Origin: Mycoavidus cysteinexigens_B
GTDB taxonomy: Bacteria; Pseudomonadota; Gammaproteobacteria; Burkholderiales; Burkholderiaceae
Direction of reading: 5' to 3'
Assembly: GCA_031963465.1 (NCBI GenBank)
Contig: JASSUG010000002.1
Coordinates: 310,001 to 374,000 of the forward strand
DNA: 64,000 bases
In this document: piece by piece, positions 1 through 8,836 of the stretch
Layout of the letters: the number at the start of each line of letters is the position of its first letter
Position numbering within the stretch: position 1 is the stretch's first letter
Position numbers and translations under genes: made by a program
Notes under the pieces: model-generated
Databases searched by the model: none
What the model was told of the DNA's origin: nothing
What the model saw: the letters and a program-made list of their open reading frames with translations, nothing else

Positions 1-378
1 TTGCTCTTCCGGGGCGCGCTGATATTGCCCGCGCCCTTTACGACGAAAATAGACCGGCGCGCTATGTAACCGGAGTGCCAGCGCTGCTCGCTCAACTGAG
101 GTGGCCTGCATGCCAAAATACTCTTCAGCAAGCGCCGCAAAGTTAAATTCATCGGTACCCGCGCACTCCCACAAAAAATCTAATTCGATGGTTTGGGCGC
201 AGGTCTCAGCGGACTGCATCAATTCTGCTGCCGTCGGCGCCGAAAACTCAAGCAGGACATCTTTGCCTTTTACCTTAATCCGCCGCCCGCCGAGTAATTC
301 AACTTGCAACGTTTCATTTTGGCGCGACAATACAGTTCCTGCCTTAAAACTACCGGAATCTTCAAAAAAAACGTTCAC
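1..378 (-). CDS. RNB-domain exoribonuclease (RNase II family), N-terminal part, truncated by window edge
   Basis: The minus-strand frame read from a GTG at 378-376 stays open to position 1, giving 126 residues beginning VNVFFEDSGSFKAGTVLSRQ. This matches my memory of the N-terminus of the RNB-family ribonuclease that follows mpl in Burkholderia. The catalytic RNB domain would lie to the left of the window and is not seen. The GTG overlaps the mpl stop by 4 nt (GTGA), so the two genes are probably translationally coupled. The family degrades RNA 3' to 5' in the cytoplasm. The identification rests on the N-terminal segment and gene order only. Confidence 0.7.
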   Translation of the reverse strand, partial: MNVFFEDSGSFKAGTVLSRQNETLQVELLGGRRIKVKGKDVLLEFSAPTAAELMQSAETCAQTIELDFLWECAGTDEFNFAALAEEYFGMQATSVERAALALRLHSAPVYFRRKGRGQYQRAPEEQ

Positions 379-1844
379 ACACCCTTCCCTGAATCAAAAT
401 CGCTTGCCGTGCATTCTTTTGCAGAAAGCATTGCAAGCAGTTTCGTATGAATACCGCCAAAGCTGCCATTGCTCATCACCACGATGTGATCGCTTGGCCG
501 CGCGGCCATGATGACAGCGTGCGCCAGTGCCTCAAGATGATTGAAAGCATAAGCGCGCTCACCAAGTGGCGCCAGTGTTTGAGCCAAATCCCAGTCGAGC
601 GCGTCAGGCCCCGCTGGCGCACCATAGGCGAAGATCAGATCAGCTTGTGCCAGACTCGCTGGCAACAGAGCTTTCATCACGCCCAATTTCATTGTATTTG
701 AGCGGGGCTCAAGCACCGCCAGAATGCGTGCCTGGGCCCCGATACGCGCGCGCAAGCCAGCAATGGTCGTGCTAATTGCGCTCGGATGATGAGCAAAATC
801 ATCATAGACAGTGATGCCCCCCACACAACCGGATGTTTCCATGCGGCGCTTAATCCCGGCAAAACGCGCCAACGCTTCAGCACCGGCAGCCGGAGCTACG
901 CCAACATGGCGCGCCGCGGCCAATGCCGCCAACGCATTAAGCCGGTTATGTTCGCCCAAACCCTGCCAACTGACGGTGCCGACTCGTTGTGCCTGCCAGC
1001 AAACGGCAAAAGATTGATCCATTGGACACTCATCAAAAGACTGATCCATTGGACGCTCATCCATCGATTGATCAATTAGACGCTCATCAATCGGCTGCGC
1101 GTGCCAGCCGTGTGCCACGCCAAAAGGTTCAACCTCACTCCAGCAACCCCGTGTTAGCACGCGCTCAAGCGCCTCATCGCGGCCATTCACAATAATCCGT
1201 CCGGCAGCCGGCACCGTACGCACTAAATGATGAAATTGCGTTTCAATCGCAGCCAGATCGGGGAAGATGTCTGCATGATCGTATTCGAGATTATTGAGTA
1301 CCACAGTCCGCGGACGATAGTGGATAAATTTAGAGCGCTTATCGAAAAACGCCGTATCATATTCATCTGCCTCAATCACAAAAAAATTTGAGGCCGTCAG
1401 CCGTGCTGAGATATTAAAATTTAATGGCACGCCGCCGATTAAAAAGCCCGGATTCAGTCCAGCCTCCGCGAGCAGCCAAGCAAGGATGGATGCCGTCGTT
1501 GTTTTGCCGTGCGTACCGGCTACTGCCAAGACCCATTTATTAGACAGCACATATTCGCCAAGCCATTGCGGACCCGATGTGTAAGGCAAGCCTTGGTCGA
1601 GAATCGCCTCCATGAGTGGGTTACCGCGCGTCACGACATTACCGACCACATAAAGATCGGCATTTAATGCAAGTTGGTCAGCGCTATAACCGTCGATGAG
1701 TTCAATACCTTGTGCTGCAAGCTGCGTACTCATCGGTGGATACACGTGGGCATCGCAACCCGTCACGCGATGGCCTGCTTGACGCGCAAGCACAGCCAGC
1801 CCTCCCATGAAGGTGCCGCAGATGCCGAGAATGTGAATATGCAT
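375..1844 (-). CDS. mpl: UDP-N-acetylmuramate:L-alanyl-gamma-D-glutamyl-meso-diaminopimelate ligase
   Basis: This 489-residue Mur-ligase family protein joins the recycled murein tripeptide to UDP-MurNAc in the cytoplasm. The N-terminus MHIHILGICGTFMGGLAVLA is typical of Mpl. The ATP-binding loop GTHGKTTT lies near residue 110, and the central domain holds NNLEYDHADIF. The C-terminal domain has VYDDFAHHPSAI and LEPRSNTMKLG. Residues about 250-277 are an unusual low-complexity insert of three 9-residue units (consensus around DERPMDQSF), encoded by a 27-bp tandem repeat at 1015-1095. The rest is full length, so the insert probably sits in a loop. The 3' end overlaps the RNase gene by 4 nt. Confidence 0.95.
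   Translation of the reverse strand: MHIHILGICGTFMGGLAVLARQAGHRVTGCDAHVYPPMSTQLAAQGIELIDGYSADQLALNADLYVVGNVVTRGNPLMEAILDQGLPYTSGPQWLGEYVLSNKWVLAVAGTHGKTTTASILAWLLAEAGLNPGFLIGGVPLNFNISARLTASNFFVIEADEYDTAFFDKRSKFIHYRPRTVVLNNLEYDHADIFPDLAAIETQFHHLVRTVPAAGRIIVNGRDEALERVLTRGCWSEVEPFGVAHGWHAQPIDERLIDQSMDERPMDQSFDECPMDQSFAVCWQAQRVGTVSWQGLGEHNRLNALAALAAARHVGVAPAAGAEALARFAGIKRRMETSGCVGGITVYDDFAHHPSAISTTIAGLRARIGAQARILAVLEPRSNTMKLGVMKALLPASLAQADLIFAYGAPAGPDALDWDLAQTLAPLGERAYAFNHLEALAHAVIMAARPSDHIVVMSNGSFGGIHTKLLAMLSAKECTASDFDSGKGV
1015..1095 (-). repeat. Three tandem 27-bp units inside mpl
   Basis: The units are 1015-1041, 1042-1068 and 1069-1095. Each starts TGATCMATT on the plus strand and continues with GGAC or AGAC and CTCATC. 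The unit length is a multiple of three, so the mpl frame is kept and nine residues repeat three times. Confidence 0.9.
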
Positions 1845-1977
1845 AAAGGATCAGAATTGGGCGCAACTCAGACCAGCCGCAAAAGGCTGATAAAACCTAG
1901 GATTGTACCTGAGGTACGGGAACAGCAAAAACCCTCGCGCATGGTCAATGTGGCGAAATTTTCTGTATCATATTTAA

Positions 1978-2523
1978 ATGTTACGAAAATCTCTTATATT
2001 TTTGCTTATATGGGCCGCCGCTGTGACAGCAAGTGTCCCCTTCTACGCTAGCGCGGGCGATCGTGTACCGCCGCCTGCGTTAACCAATTGGTGGCAGACT
2101 AAACTGCCTCAACTGCCTGACTCTACGGCACCAGTGACGGCCGCTATCAGCCACCAACACGCTCTGGCGCAGTACCGCGGCAAGCCGCTTGTGATTCATT
2201 TTTGGGCGCCCTGGTGCCCGCATTGCATTAAAGAAATCGCAACGCTGTCAGCACTTTATAATGAATATGCGCGCACGGGTATTCAGTTTATCGGCATCGC
2301 TGTCGATTCAGCCAGTCATGTCGAGCAATTTACCCAAAAAGTTAAAGTGCCTTATCCATTATATATTGCCGGTTTCGGCGGTATCGAATTGGCGCGTGAC
2401 TTCGGCAATGCCCAAGGTGGACTGCCCTTCATCGTTATCCTAAATAAAGCAGGAGAAATTCACTATACCGCGCTAGGTCGCCGTAGCGCTGCCGAGTTCC
2501 GTCAACAACTTAATAATTTATAA
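1978..2523 (+). CDS. TlpA-like thiol-disulfide oxidoreductase, exported
   Basis: This 181-residue thioredoxin-fold protein has an N-terminal hydrophobic segment (LRKSLIFLLIWAAAVTASV) that looks like a signal peptide or membrane anchor. The redox motif is WAPWCPHC (CPHC) near residues 78-81, followed by a TlpA/ResA-type domain with the cis-Pro region GGLPFIVIL. The family reduces or shuffles disulfides in the periplasm, often for cytochrome c maturation. It is transcribed away from mpl and ends about 135 bp before aroQ. The position between mpl and aroQ matches Burkholderia order. The substrate is unknown. Confidence 0.85.
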   Translation: MLRKSLIFLLIWAAAVTASVPFYASAGDRVPPPALTNWWQTKLPQLPDSTAPVTAAISHQHALAQYRGKPLVIHFWAPWCPHCIKEIATLSALYNEYARTGIQFIGIAVDSASHVEQFTQKVKVPYPLYIAGFGGIELARDFGNAQGGLPFIVILNKAGEIHYTALGRRSAAEFRQQLNNL

Positions 2524-2659
2524 TAGCCATTTAAGCTGTTTTGCGTACACAATATATTTCTCCTAACTAAGCGATTTTCCCCTCTTATTTTTTATTAAAC
2601 TGGACAAACTTCGCCATTCGGCTGTAAAGTTCGCCCAATTTCTCTAAATTAGATATTAA

Positions 2660-3106
2660 ATGATTGCTCGGCTGCTGGTGTTGCATGGCCCTAACCTCAA
2701 TTTACTCGGCTCACGAGAGCCGGAGGTATATGGTCATCTGACGCTCAGCGAAATCGACCAGCGCTTACAACGCCGCGCTGAATCCTTAGGCGCTGCAGTA
2801 GAGACCTTTCAAAGCAACCATGAAGGAGTATTAATTGACCGTGTGCACCGCGCCAAGGCTGAAGGGATTGATTTCATTGTCATCAATCCGGCCGGCCTCA
2901 CACATACGAGTGTAGCGTTACGTGATGCACTCGTTGGCGTGGACATTCCATTTATCGAAGTGCATTTATCGAATATTCATCGCCGCGAGGCATTTAGGCA
3001 TCAATCATTTCTTTCAAGTCAAGCGCTTGGCGTGATTTGCGGCCTTGGATGGCAAAGTTATCTATTCGCGCTCGAATTTGCGCTTGATACACTTAAACCA
3101 AGCTAA
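2660..3106 (+). CDS. aroQ: 3-dehydroquinate dehydratase, type II
   Basis: The 148-residue protein is the usual length for the dodecameric type II enzyme, which makes 3-dehydroshikimate from 3-dehydroquinate in the shikimate pathway. Visible motifs are LHGPNLNLLGSREPEVYG at the N-terminus, FQSNHEG, NPAGLTHTSVALRDAL and EVHLSNIHRREAFRHQSF (catalytic Tyr, Arg and His regions). It lies 50 bp upstream of accB, as in many beta- and gammaproteobacteria, and may be co-transcribed with accBC. Confidence 0.96.
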   Translation: MIARLLVLHGPNLNLLGSREPEVYGHLTLSEIDQRLQRRAESLGAAVETFQSNHEGVLIDRVHRAKAEGIDFIVINPAGLTHTSVALRDALVGVDIPFIEVHLSNIHRREAFRHQSFLSSQALGVICGLGWQSYLFALEFALDTLKPS

Positions 3107-3156
3107 TTAGTTATTATGCGCTGTTACGGCGGCTATTATTTCATGGGGACTTATCA

Positions 3157-3630
3157 ATGGATTTACGTAAGCTCAAAACACTTATCGACCTAGTAGCGGA
3201 ATCGTGTATTTCTGAACTAGAAGTCACCGAAGGAGAAGGTAAAGTTCGGATTGTCAAAAATACGGCACCCGTTTATTTACCCGCGCCTGGACCCGCTATG
3301 CAGTTCAGCGCGCCGATCCAAGGTAACGTGACCGAGGTCACGGCTAACACTACGCCAGTAGCCGGCGCAGAAGTGACGCCTAGCGAAGCTTTACCAGGTC
3401 ATGTAGTGACTTCACCGATGGTCGGCACCTTCTATCGCGCCCCATCGCCAGGCTCAGATCCTTTTGTGCAAATTGGCGATAGCGTCAAAGAAGGCCAAAC
3501 ACTTTGCCTCATCGAAGCAATGAAGTTACTCAACGAAATTGAGTCCGATAAAACAGGGGTTGTGAAAGAAATTTTGGTTGAAAATGGCCAACCTGTCGAA
3601 TATGGGCAACGCTTATTTGTCATTGCTTGA
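3157..3630 (+). CDS. accB: Biotin carboxyl carrier protein of acetyl-CoA carboxylase
   Basis: This 157-residue AccB carries biotin between biotin carboxylase and carboxyltransferase for malonyl-CoA synthesis. The N-terminal helical segment MDLRKLKTLIDLVAESCISE is followed by a Pro/Ala/Thr-rich linker and a C-terminal biotinyl domain. The biotin lysine lies in EAMKLLNEI near residue 123. accC starts 16 bp after its stop, so the two are one operon. Confidence 0.97.
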   Translation: MDLRKLKTLIDLVAESCISELEVTEGEGKVRIVKNTAPVYLPAPGPAMQFSAPIQGNVTEVTANTTPVAGAEVTPSEALPGHVVTSPMVGTFYRAPSPGSDPFVQIGDSVKEGQTLCLIEAMKLLNEIESDKTGVVKEILVENGQPVEYGQRLFVIA

Positions 3631-3646
3631 AAGCCAATAACATCAT

Positions 3647-5014
3647 ATGTTTGAAAAAATCTTAATCGCCAATCGTGGCGAAATCGCTCTACGGATTCAA
3701 CGCGCGTGCCGCGAGCTCGGGGTCAAAACCGTAGTGGTCTATTCAGAAGCAGACAAAGAAGCCAAATACGTGCGCTTAGCCGATGAAGCCGTCTGCGTTG
3801 GACCCGCGCCATCCCCGCTGTCCTATCTCAATATGCCGGCCATCATTAGCGCAGCGGAAGTGACTGATGCCGAAGCAATTCATCCCGGCTATGGCTTTTT
3901 ATCAGAAAACGCCGATTTTGCCGAGCGCGTCGAACAGTCAGGCTTTACCTTTATCGGACCACGCCCCGAAACCATTCGTTTAATGGGTGACAAAGTATCG
4001 GCGAAACAAACGATGCTAAAAGCGGCGGTACCCTGTGTACCCGGCTCCGAAGGCGCCTTACCTGAAGATCCGAAAGAAATCATCAAGATTGCGCGACAAA
4101 TTACTTACCCAGTGATTATCAAAGCGGCTGGCGGCGGCGGCGGACGCGGCATGCGCGTGGTCCATACCGAAGCCGCGCTGCTTAACGCGGTCAATATGAC
4201 CCGTGAAGAAGCCGGCCGCGCCTTTGGTAACCCCCAAGTGTATATGGAAAAGTTCCTTGAGAACCCACGGCACATCGAAATCCAAGTCTTGGCCGATTCA
4301 TTCAAGCACGCCATCTGGCTGGGCGAACGCGACTGCTCAATGCAGCGCCGTCACCAAAAAGTGATCGAAGAAGCGCCTGCGCCCAACATCCCGCGCCGCC
4401 TGGTCGAACGCATTGGCGATCGCTGTGTGGAAGCCTGTAAAAAAATGGGCTATCTTGGTGCTGGCACATTTGAATTTTTATATGAGAACAATGAATTTTA
4501 TTTCATTGAAATGAATACGCGCATACAAGTCGAGCATCCTGTCACGGAAATGATTACCGGCATCGATCTCGTGCAGGAACAAATCCGTGTCGCTGCGGGG
4601 GAAAAATTACGCTTTAAACAACGAGACGTCGCGCTCAAAGGTCATGCCATCGAATGCCGGATCAATGCTGAGGATGCTTATAAATTCACGCCTTCGCCTG
4701 GCCGCATTACCTCATGGCACCCCCCAGGAGGACCCGGCATTCGAGTCGATTCACATGCCTATAACGGTTATTTTGTCCCCTCTCATTATGATTCAATGAT
4801 TGGCAAAGTGATCGCATATGGGGCTACCCGCGAGCAAGCGATTAGCCGGATGCATATTGCACTCTCCGAAATGGTAGTGGAAGGCATTCATACCAATATT
4901 CCATTACATCGCGAGCTCATGCTTGATGCAAAATTCGTGGCAGGGGGTACCAGCATTCATTATCTTGAAAATAAGCTAGCGGCTAAACTGCAAGTCACCC
5001 CAAAAAAGGCATGA
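3647..5014 (+). CDS. accC: Biotin carboxylase subunit of acetyl-CoA carboxylase
   Basis: This 455-residue ATP-grasp enzyme carboxylates biotin on AccB. The N-terminus MFEKILIANRGEIALRIQRA is characteristic. The Gly-rich ATP lid is AAGGGGGRGMR, the metal and catalytic segment is EMNTRIQVEHPVTE, and RINAED lies in the C-terminal domain. The length equals the usual family length. The stop overlaps the prmA start by 4 nt (ATGA), implying accB-accC-prmA translational coupling. Confidence 0.98.
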   Translation: MFEKILIANRGEIALRIQRACRELGVKTVVVYSEADKEAKYVRLADEAVCVGPAPSPLSYLNMPAIISAAEVTDAEAIHPGYGFLSENADFAERVEQSGFTFIGPRPETIRLMGDKVSAKQTMLKAAVPCVPGSEGALPEDPKEIIKIARQITYPVIIKAAGGGGGRGMRVVHTEAALLNAVNMTREEAGRAFGNPQVYMEKFLENPRHIEIQVLADSFKHAIWLGERDCSMQRRHQKVIEEAPAPNIPRRLVERIGDRCVEACKKMGYLGAGTFEFLYENNEFYFIEMNTRIQVEHPVTEMITGIDLVQEQIRVAAGEKLRFKQRDVALKGHAIECRINAEDAYKFTPSPGRITSWHPPGGPGIRVDSHAYNGYFVPSHYDSMIGKVIAYGATREQAISRMHIALSEMVVEGIHTNIPLHRELMLDAKFVAGGTSIHYLENKLAAKLQVTPKKA

Positions 5015-5943
5015 CCCAAACCAAACAACATGAATCGCCAAGCTATCGTGAACTCGTAGTCGAGCTGACTCAAGCGGATGCGCAAGCGCTCTCCGATATC
5101 CTGCTCGAATTAGGCGCCCTATCGGTATCGCTTGAAGATGCGCAAGCCGATACGCTTGATGAGCAGCCACTTTTTGGCGAGCCCGGTCATGAGCCACCTC
5201 ATGCCGCGTGGCAACTTTCGCGGCTCAGCGTGCTGATTGCCGGCTCGCAAGAGCCCGCGCTTTTGCTTGGCGCCGCAGCCAATGAGCTTGGTCTGGCCTC
5301 GCTGCCACCCTATCATGTGCGTGAAGTGCCAAATCAAGACTGGGTTCAGCTCACCCAAGCGCAATTCGAGCCGATCCCGATCGGCCAGCGCATCTGGGTC
5401 GTCCCTTCATGGCATCTGCGGCCCCCAGAAGCGCCTGAAAATGCGCTGATACTCGCGCTAGATCCGGGGCTGGCCTTTGGCACCGGCAGTCACCCCACGA
5501 CGAAGCTGTGCATGGAATGGCTTGAAGCAACCGTGACTGCGGGCCATGCGGTGCTCGATTACGGCTGCGGCTCGGGCATCTTGGCGATTCTCGCGAAGAA
5601 ATGTGGCGCAACTCATGTCCTTGGCATCGATATCGATCCACAAGCGATTGCCGCGGCGCGGCGCAATAGCGAACAGAACTTGGCAGAGGTCGCCTATCAA
5701 TCTCCCGATGATGGCGAAACCGGTCAATTCGATCTCGTTGTCGCCAATATTTTGGCGAATCCGCTTAAACTGATGGCCTCAATGTTATGTGCAAAAATAC
5801 GCCCTGGCGGTCAACTTGCGCTTTCTGGTATCCTTGAGCGTCAGGCAGATGAACTAATACACACCTATGCGCCTTGGCTTAAATTATCGGTTTGGCGCGC
5901 CGAGGAAGGCTGGGTGTGCTTAACCGGTCAACGGCCACTCTGA
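5011..5943 (+). CDS. prmA: Ribosomal protein L11 methyltransferase
   Basis: This 310-residue SAM-dependent enzyme trimethylates ribosomal protein L11. The N-terminal substrate-recognition domain ends near residue 125. The Rossmann methyltransferase domain follows, with LDPGLAFGTGSHPTTKLC, SAM motif LDYGCGSGILAI and VVANILANPL. It is slightly longer than E. coli PrmA, as in other Burkholderiales. It overlaps accC by 4 nt. The DUF3426 gene that I recall following prmA in Burkholderia is absent; tpx follows directly. Confidence 0.95.
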   Translation: MTQTKQHESPSYRELVVELTQADAQALSDILLELGALSVSLEDAQADTLDEQPLFGEPGHEPPHAAWQLSRLSVLIAGSQEPALLLGAAANELGLASLPPYHVREVPNQDWVQLTQAQFEPIPIGQRIWVVPSWHLRPPEAPENALILALDPGLAFGTGSHPTTKLCMEWLEATVTAGHAVLDYGCGSGILAILAKKCGATHVLGIDIDPQAIAAARRNSEQNLAEVAYQSPDDGETGQFDLVVANILANPLKLMASMLCAKIRPGGQLALSGILERQADELIHTYAPWLKLSVWRAEEGWVCLTGQRPL

Positions 5944-5974
5944 AAGTCATTTTTAACCTTTGATAGGAATTACA

Positions 5975-6475
5975 ATGTCTACAGTTACCCTCGGCGGCAC
6001 GCCCGTCAATATCAGCGGCACCTTCCCAACACTTCATCAAACCGCGCCATCTTTTACCCTCACCGGCAAAGATTTGGCTGAAGTTAAACTGGCTGATTTT
6101 GCGGGTAAACGCAAGGTTTTGAATATTGTGCCGAGCTTGGATACCCCGGTTTGCGCGACCTCCACGCGTACCTTCAATCAGGCTGCCAGCCAGCTTAAGA
6201 ATACGGTTGTCCTGGTCATCTCAGCCGATCTACCGTTTGCAGCAGCACGCTTTTGTACCACCGAAGGGATTGACCATCTAGTGACGCTGTCAACTTTTCG
6301 CCACCCTGAGTTTGCCAAACACTATGGGGTTGAGATAACCAGCTCGCCACTCGCTGGCCTGACGGCACGCGCAGTGTTGGTGCTTGATGAAAATGATCAA
6401 GTTCTACATGCCGAACGTGTGTCCGAAATCAAGCACGAGCCGAATTATGAAGCCGCACTTGCCGTACTGAGGTAA
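5975..6475 (+). CDS. tpx: Thiol peroxidase (Tpx-type 2-Cys peroxiredoxin)
   Basis: From the ATG at 5975 the protein is 166 residues, the usual Tpx length. An upstream in-frame TTG at 5960 is less likely, because a GATAGGA ribosome-binding site precedes 5975. Tpx reduces peroxides using thioredoxin. The peroxidatic Cys is in DTPVCATSTRTF and the resolving Cys in DLPFAAARFC. The segment VLVLDENDQVLHAERVSEI is typical of the family. Confidence 0.95.
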   Translation: MSTVTLGGTPVNISGTFPTLHQTAPSFTLTGKDLAEVKLADFAGKRKVLNIVPSLDTPVCATSTRTFNQAASQLKNTVVLVISADLPFAAARFCTTEGIDHLVTLSTFRHPEFAKHYGVEITSSPLAGLTARAVLVLDENDQVLHAERVSEIKHEPNYEAALAVLR

Positions 6476-6479
6476 TGCC

Positions 6480-7418
6480 ATGAGTACGCTCATCTGCGGT
6501 TCACTCGCCTATGACACCTTAATGACCTTTGAAGGGCGTTTTAGCGAGCACATTTTACGTGAACAGGCACACATCCTGAATATCAGCTTTCTGGTACCCA
6601 CCATGCGCCGTGAATTTGGCGGCTGTGCAGGTAATATTGCTTACAGCCTGAACGCTCTCGGAGGTACACCATACATCATGGGTACACTGGGTGAAATAGA
6701 CGCTCAAGACTATCTCGCCCATCTAGCTCAGCTCAAATTACCGGCTGATTATTTGCGCGTGATACCTGGGATGTATACAGCGCAAGCGATGGTCACCACT
6801 GATCTTGAAAACAACCAGATCACAACCTTTCATGCAGGTGCGATGTTACAGGCGCACGTCAACCACGTGAGCCAAACCCAGAATATCACCCTGGGGATTG
6901 TCTCGCCAGACGGCGGCGATGCTATGCGCCAGCATGTGGAACAATTTGCCGCAGCTAATATCCCGTTTATTTTCGATCCCGGCCAAGGGCTACCCCTGTT
7001 CCAAGGCGCCGAGCTAAAAAGAATGATCGAACTCGCCACCTATGTCACCGTCAATGATTACGAAGCAGAGCTATTGAGCAATAAAACCGGCTGGTCAATT
7101 GCACAGATTGTCGAGCGGGTTAAGGCACTCATCATTACCCGTGGTGAACATGGCGTCTTAATTCACCATGATGGTAGTACGACCACCATTCCTGGCGTTC
7201 CAGTTGAGCAGGTTATTGATCCAACCGGATGCGGCGATGCCTTCCGAGGTGGCTTACTCTATGGCATCGAACACGGCTTAGATTGGGCCACAACCGGCCG
7301 CCTAGCGAATTTAATGGGTTCGATCACAATTGCCCACCAAGGTCCGCAAAACTATCCTCATCGACAGGATGCCATCCATCAATCCTTCAAACAAACATTT
7401 TCTTATAGCTTACAGTAA
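6480..7418 (+). CDS. PfkB-family carbohydrate/nucleoside kinase
   Basis: This 312-residue ribokinase-fold protein has the N-terminal LICGSLAYDTLMTFEGRF, the Gly-rich FGGCAGNIAYSL and the C-terminal PfkB signature DPTGCGDAFRGGLLYGI with catalytic Asp. It resembles the adenosine-kinase-like PfkB proteins of betaproteobacteria; the substrate cannot be read from the sequence. It starts 4 bp after tpx and its stop runs up to the following lipoprotein leader, suggesting co-transcription. Confidence 0.88.
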   Translation: MSTLICGSLAYDTLMTFEGRFSEHILREQAHILNISFLVPTMRREFGGCAGNIAYSLNALGGTPYIMGTLGEIDAQDYLAHLAQLKLPADYLRVIPGMYTAQAMVTTDLENNQITTFHAGAMLQAHVNHVSQTQNITLGIVSPDGGDAMRQHVEQFAAANIPFIFDPGQGLPLFQGAELKRMIELATYVTVNDYEAELLSNKTGWSIAQIVERVKALIITRGEHGVLIHHDGSTTTIPGVPVEQVIDPTGCGDAFRGGLLYGIEHGLDWATTGRLANLMGSITIAHQGPQNYPHRQDAIHQSFKQTFSYSLQ

Positions 7419-7453
7419 TGGCGGCAGCCTGCAGTCATTTTTTGGAGAAATGT

Positions 7454-7930
7454 ATGGATAAGATGATTCGCATTACAGCCACTACCTTGCTGGCCAGCGC
7501 TTTGGCATTACAAGGCTGCGCACTACAGAGCAGTTCAGCGGATGTCTACACGGCAAACCAAGCGCGGCGTGAACACACGGTACGCTTGGGTACCATTGCA
7601 AGCATACGCGTGGTCAAAATCCAAGCAGACAATGGCCAGCCAAGCGGCCTAGGCGCGTTCGGCGGCGGTGCTTTAGGTGCAATTGCGGGTAGCGCCATTG
7701 GTGGCGGACGCGGCTCACTGCTGACCGGTATCGTGGGAGGCCTTGGCGGTACTGTTGCGGGCCATGCCGTTGAAGGGGGATTCGCCCAGCGTAGTGGGTT
7801 AGAAATCACGGTACGTCTTGACAACGGTGAGGTGCGCGCAATTACTCAGGAAGCGACACAAGAAATATTCCGAGCCGGTGAGCGTGTCCGTTTAGTGTCA
7901 GGTAATGGGATCACTCGCATCACCCACTAA
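7454..7930 (+). CDS. Outer-membrane lipoprotein with glycine-zipper domain (SlyB/Pcp-like)
   Basis: From the ATG at 7454, with TGGAGAA upstream, the product is 158 residues. A lipoprotein signal ends in the lipobox LQGC near residue 21. Residues about 60-105 are a Gly/Ala zipper (GALGAIAGSAIGGGRG and GGLGGTVAGHAVEGG) typical of SlyB/Pcp 17-kDa proteins. A small C-terminal beta domain follows. These proteins sit in the outer membrane and help envelope integrity. An earlier in-frame start at 7418 would bury the signal peptide and is rejected. Confidence 0.85.
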   Translation: MDKMIRITATTLLASALALQGCALQSSSADVYTANQARREHTVRLGTIASIRVVKIQADNGQPSGLGAFGGGALGAIAGSAIGGGRGSLLTGIVGGLGGTVAGHAVEGGFAQRSGLEITVRLDNGEVRAITQEATQEIFRAGERVRLVSGNGITRITH

Positions 7931-7938
7931 TCAGCCAC

Positions 7939-8008
7939 TTTCTTGATTTCTTTAGCTTTAAATCAAGAAAATATCCCGCTGTCTGGCAAATGCAGATCAG
8001 CGGGATAT
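7939..8008. terminator. Two consecutive hairpins between convergent genes
   Basis: Hairpin 1 pairs TTTCTTGATTT (7939-7949) with AAATCAAGAAA (7960-7970). Hairpin 2 pairs ATATCCCGCTG (7971-7981) with CAGCGGGATAT (7998-8008). Both 11-bp stems are perfect. They lie between the ends of the lipoprotein gene (+) and the histone-like gene (-), so a bidirectional terminator is the likely role. There is no long U-tract. Confidence 0.6.
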
Positions 8009-8080
8009 AGGATCGAGTCAGAACCCGATCAATCGATGCAGCGAACTGCGTACATATCAACTTACACCTACCGGCTAAAG

Positions 8081-8836
8081 TTACGGCCGGCTGCCGGTTG
8101 GGAACGGCCAAGCAGCCGCCGGATTCAACGCGGTTTTGACACTCGATGTAGAGCTTGATGGGGTCGTCACGGGCGTTGTTACCGCTGGTTTAGTGATCGC
8201 CGAGGATGGCTTTTTTGCCGACCCGGCTTTTTTTACCGGGGTAGCTTTCTTTGCTACAGCCTTTTTGACTGCAGTCACTTTTTTGACTACGGCTTTTTTA
8301 GCCACGGTAGTTTTCTTTGCTACCGTTTTTTTAGCTGCAGCCACTTTTTTAACTACGGCTTTTTTTACCGGGGTAGCTTTCTTTGCTACCGTTTTTTTCG
8401 CTGCAGTCACTTTTTTGACTACGGCTTTTTTAGCCACGGCTTTTTTGGCTACCGTTTTTTTCGCTACGACTTTTTTAACTGGCGTTTTTTTCGCCCCAGT
8501 TTTTTTCGCTGCGACTTTTTTCACAGCCACCTTTTTAGCGACAACTTTCTTAGCGGGCGTTTTTTTCGCCACGGTTTTCTTGGCTACCGTTTTTTTCGCT
8601 ACGACTTTTTTAGCTGTCACTTTCTTGACCGGAGCCTTTTTCGCGGCTACCTTCTTCGCCGTTACTTTTTTTACAGGGGTCTTTTGAGCGACAACTTTTT
8701 TGGCTGGGGCTTTCTTCACTACACTTTTCTTAGCCGTAGTTTTTTGAGCTGTAGCCGTTTTCTTCACAGGAGCTTTCTTTACTACGGGTTTAGCCGTGTC
8801 TTTCTTTTTAGCAGGCTTCTTTTTAGCAGTAACCAT
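8081..8836 (-). CDS. Histone H1-like Lys/Ala-rich DNA-binding protein
   Basis: The 251-residue protein is almost entirely degenerate repeats of AKK, VKK, PVKK and TVAKK from residues 3 to about 215, with a short Ser/Thr/Pro tail. It resembles eukaryotic histone H1 C-terminal tails and the H1-like or AlgP-type proteins of Burkholderia and Pseudomonas, which bind DNA non-specifically in the nucleoid. An AAGGAG ribosome-binding site precedes the ATG. The repeats make the DNA internally repetitive, so length is likely to vary between strains. The antisense strand carries a long open frame that is only a codon shadow. Confidence 0.85.
   Translation of the reverse strand: MVTAKKKPAKKKDTAKPVVKKAPVKKTATAQKTTAKKSVVKKAPAKKVVAQKTPVKKVTAKKVAAKKAPVKKVTAKKVVAKKTVAKKTVAKKTPAKKVVAKKVAVKKVAAKKTGAKKTPVKKVVAKKTVAKKAVAKKAVVKKVTAAKKTVAKKATPVKKAVVKKVAAAKKTVAKKTTVAKKAVVKKVTAVKKAVAKKATPVKKAGSAKKPSSAITKPAVTTPVTTPSSSTSSVKTALNPAAAWPFPTGSRP

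Noticed and set aside
8136..8687. 183-codon hydrophobic Phe/Thr-rich frame opposite the histone-like gene
   Set aside because: It is the antisense shadow of repeated AAR Lys codons; no start context and no family.
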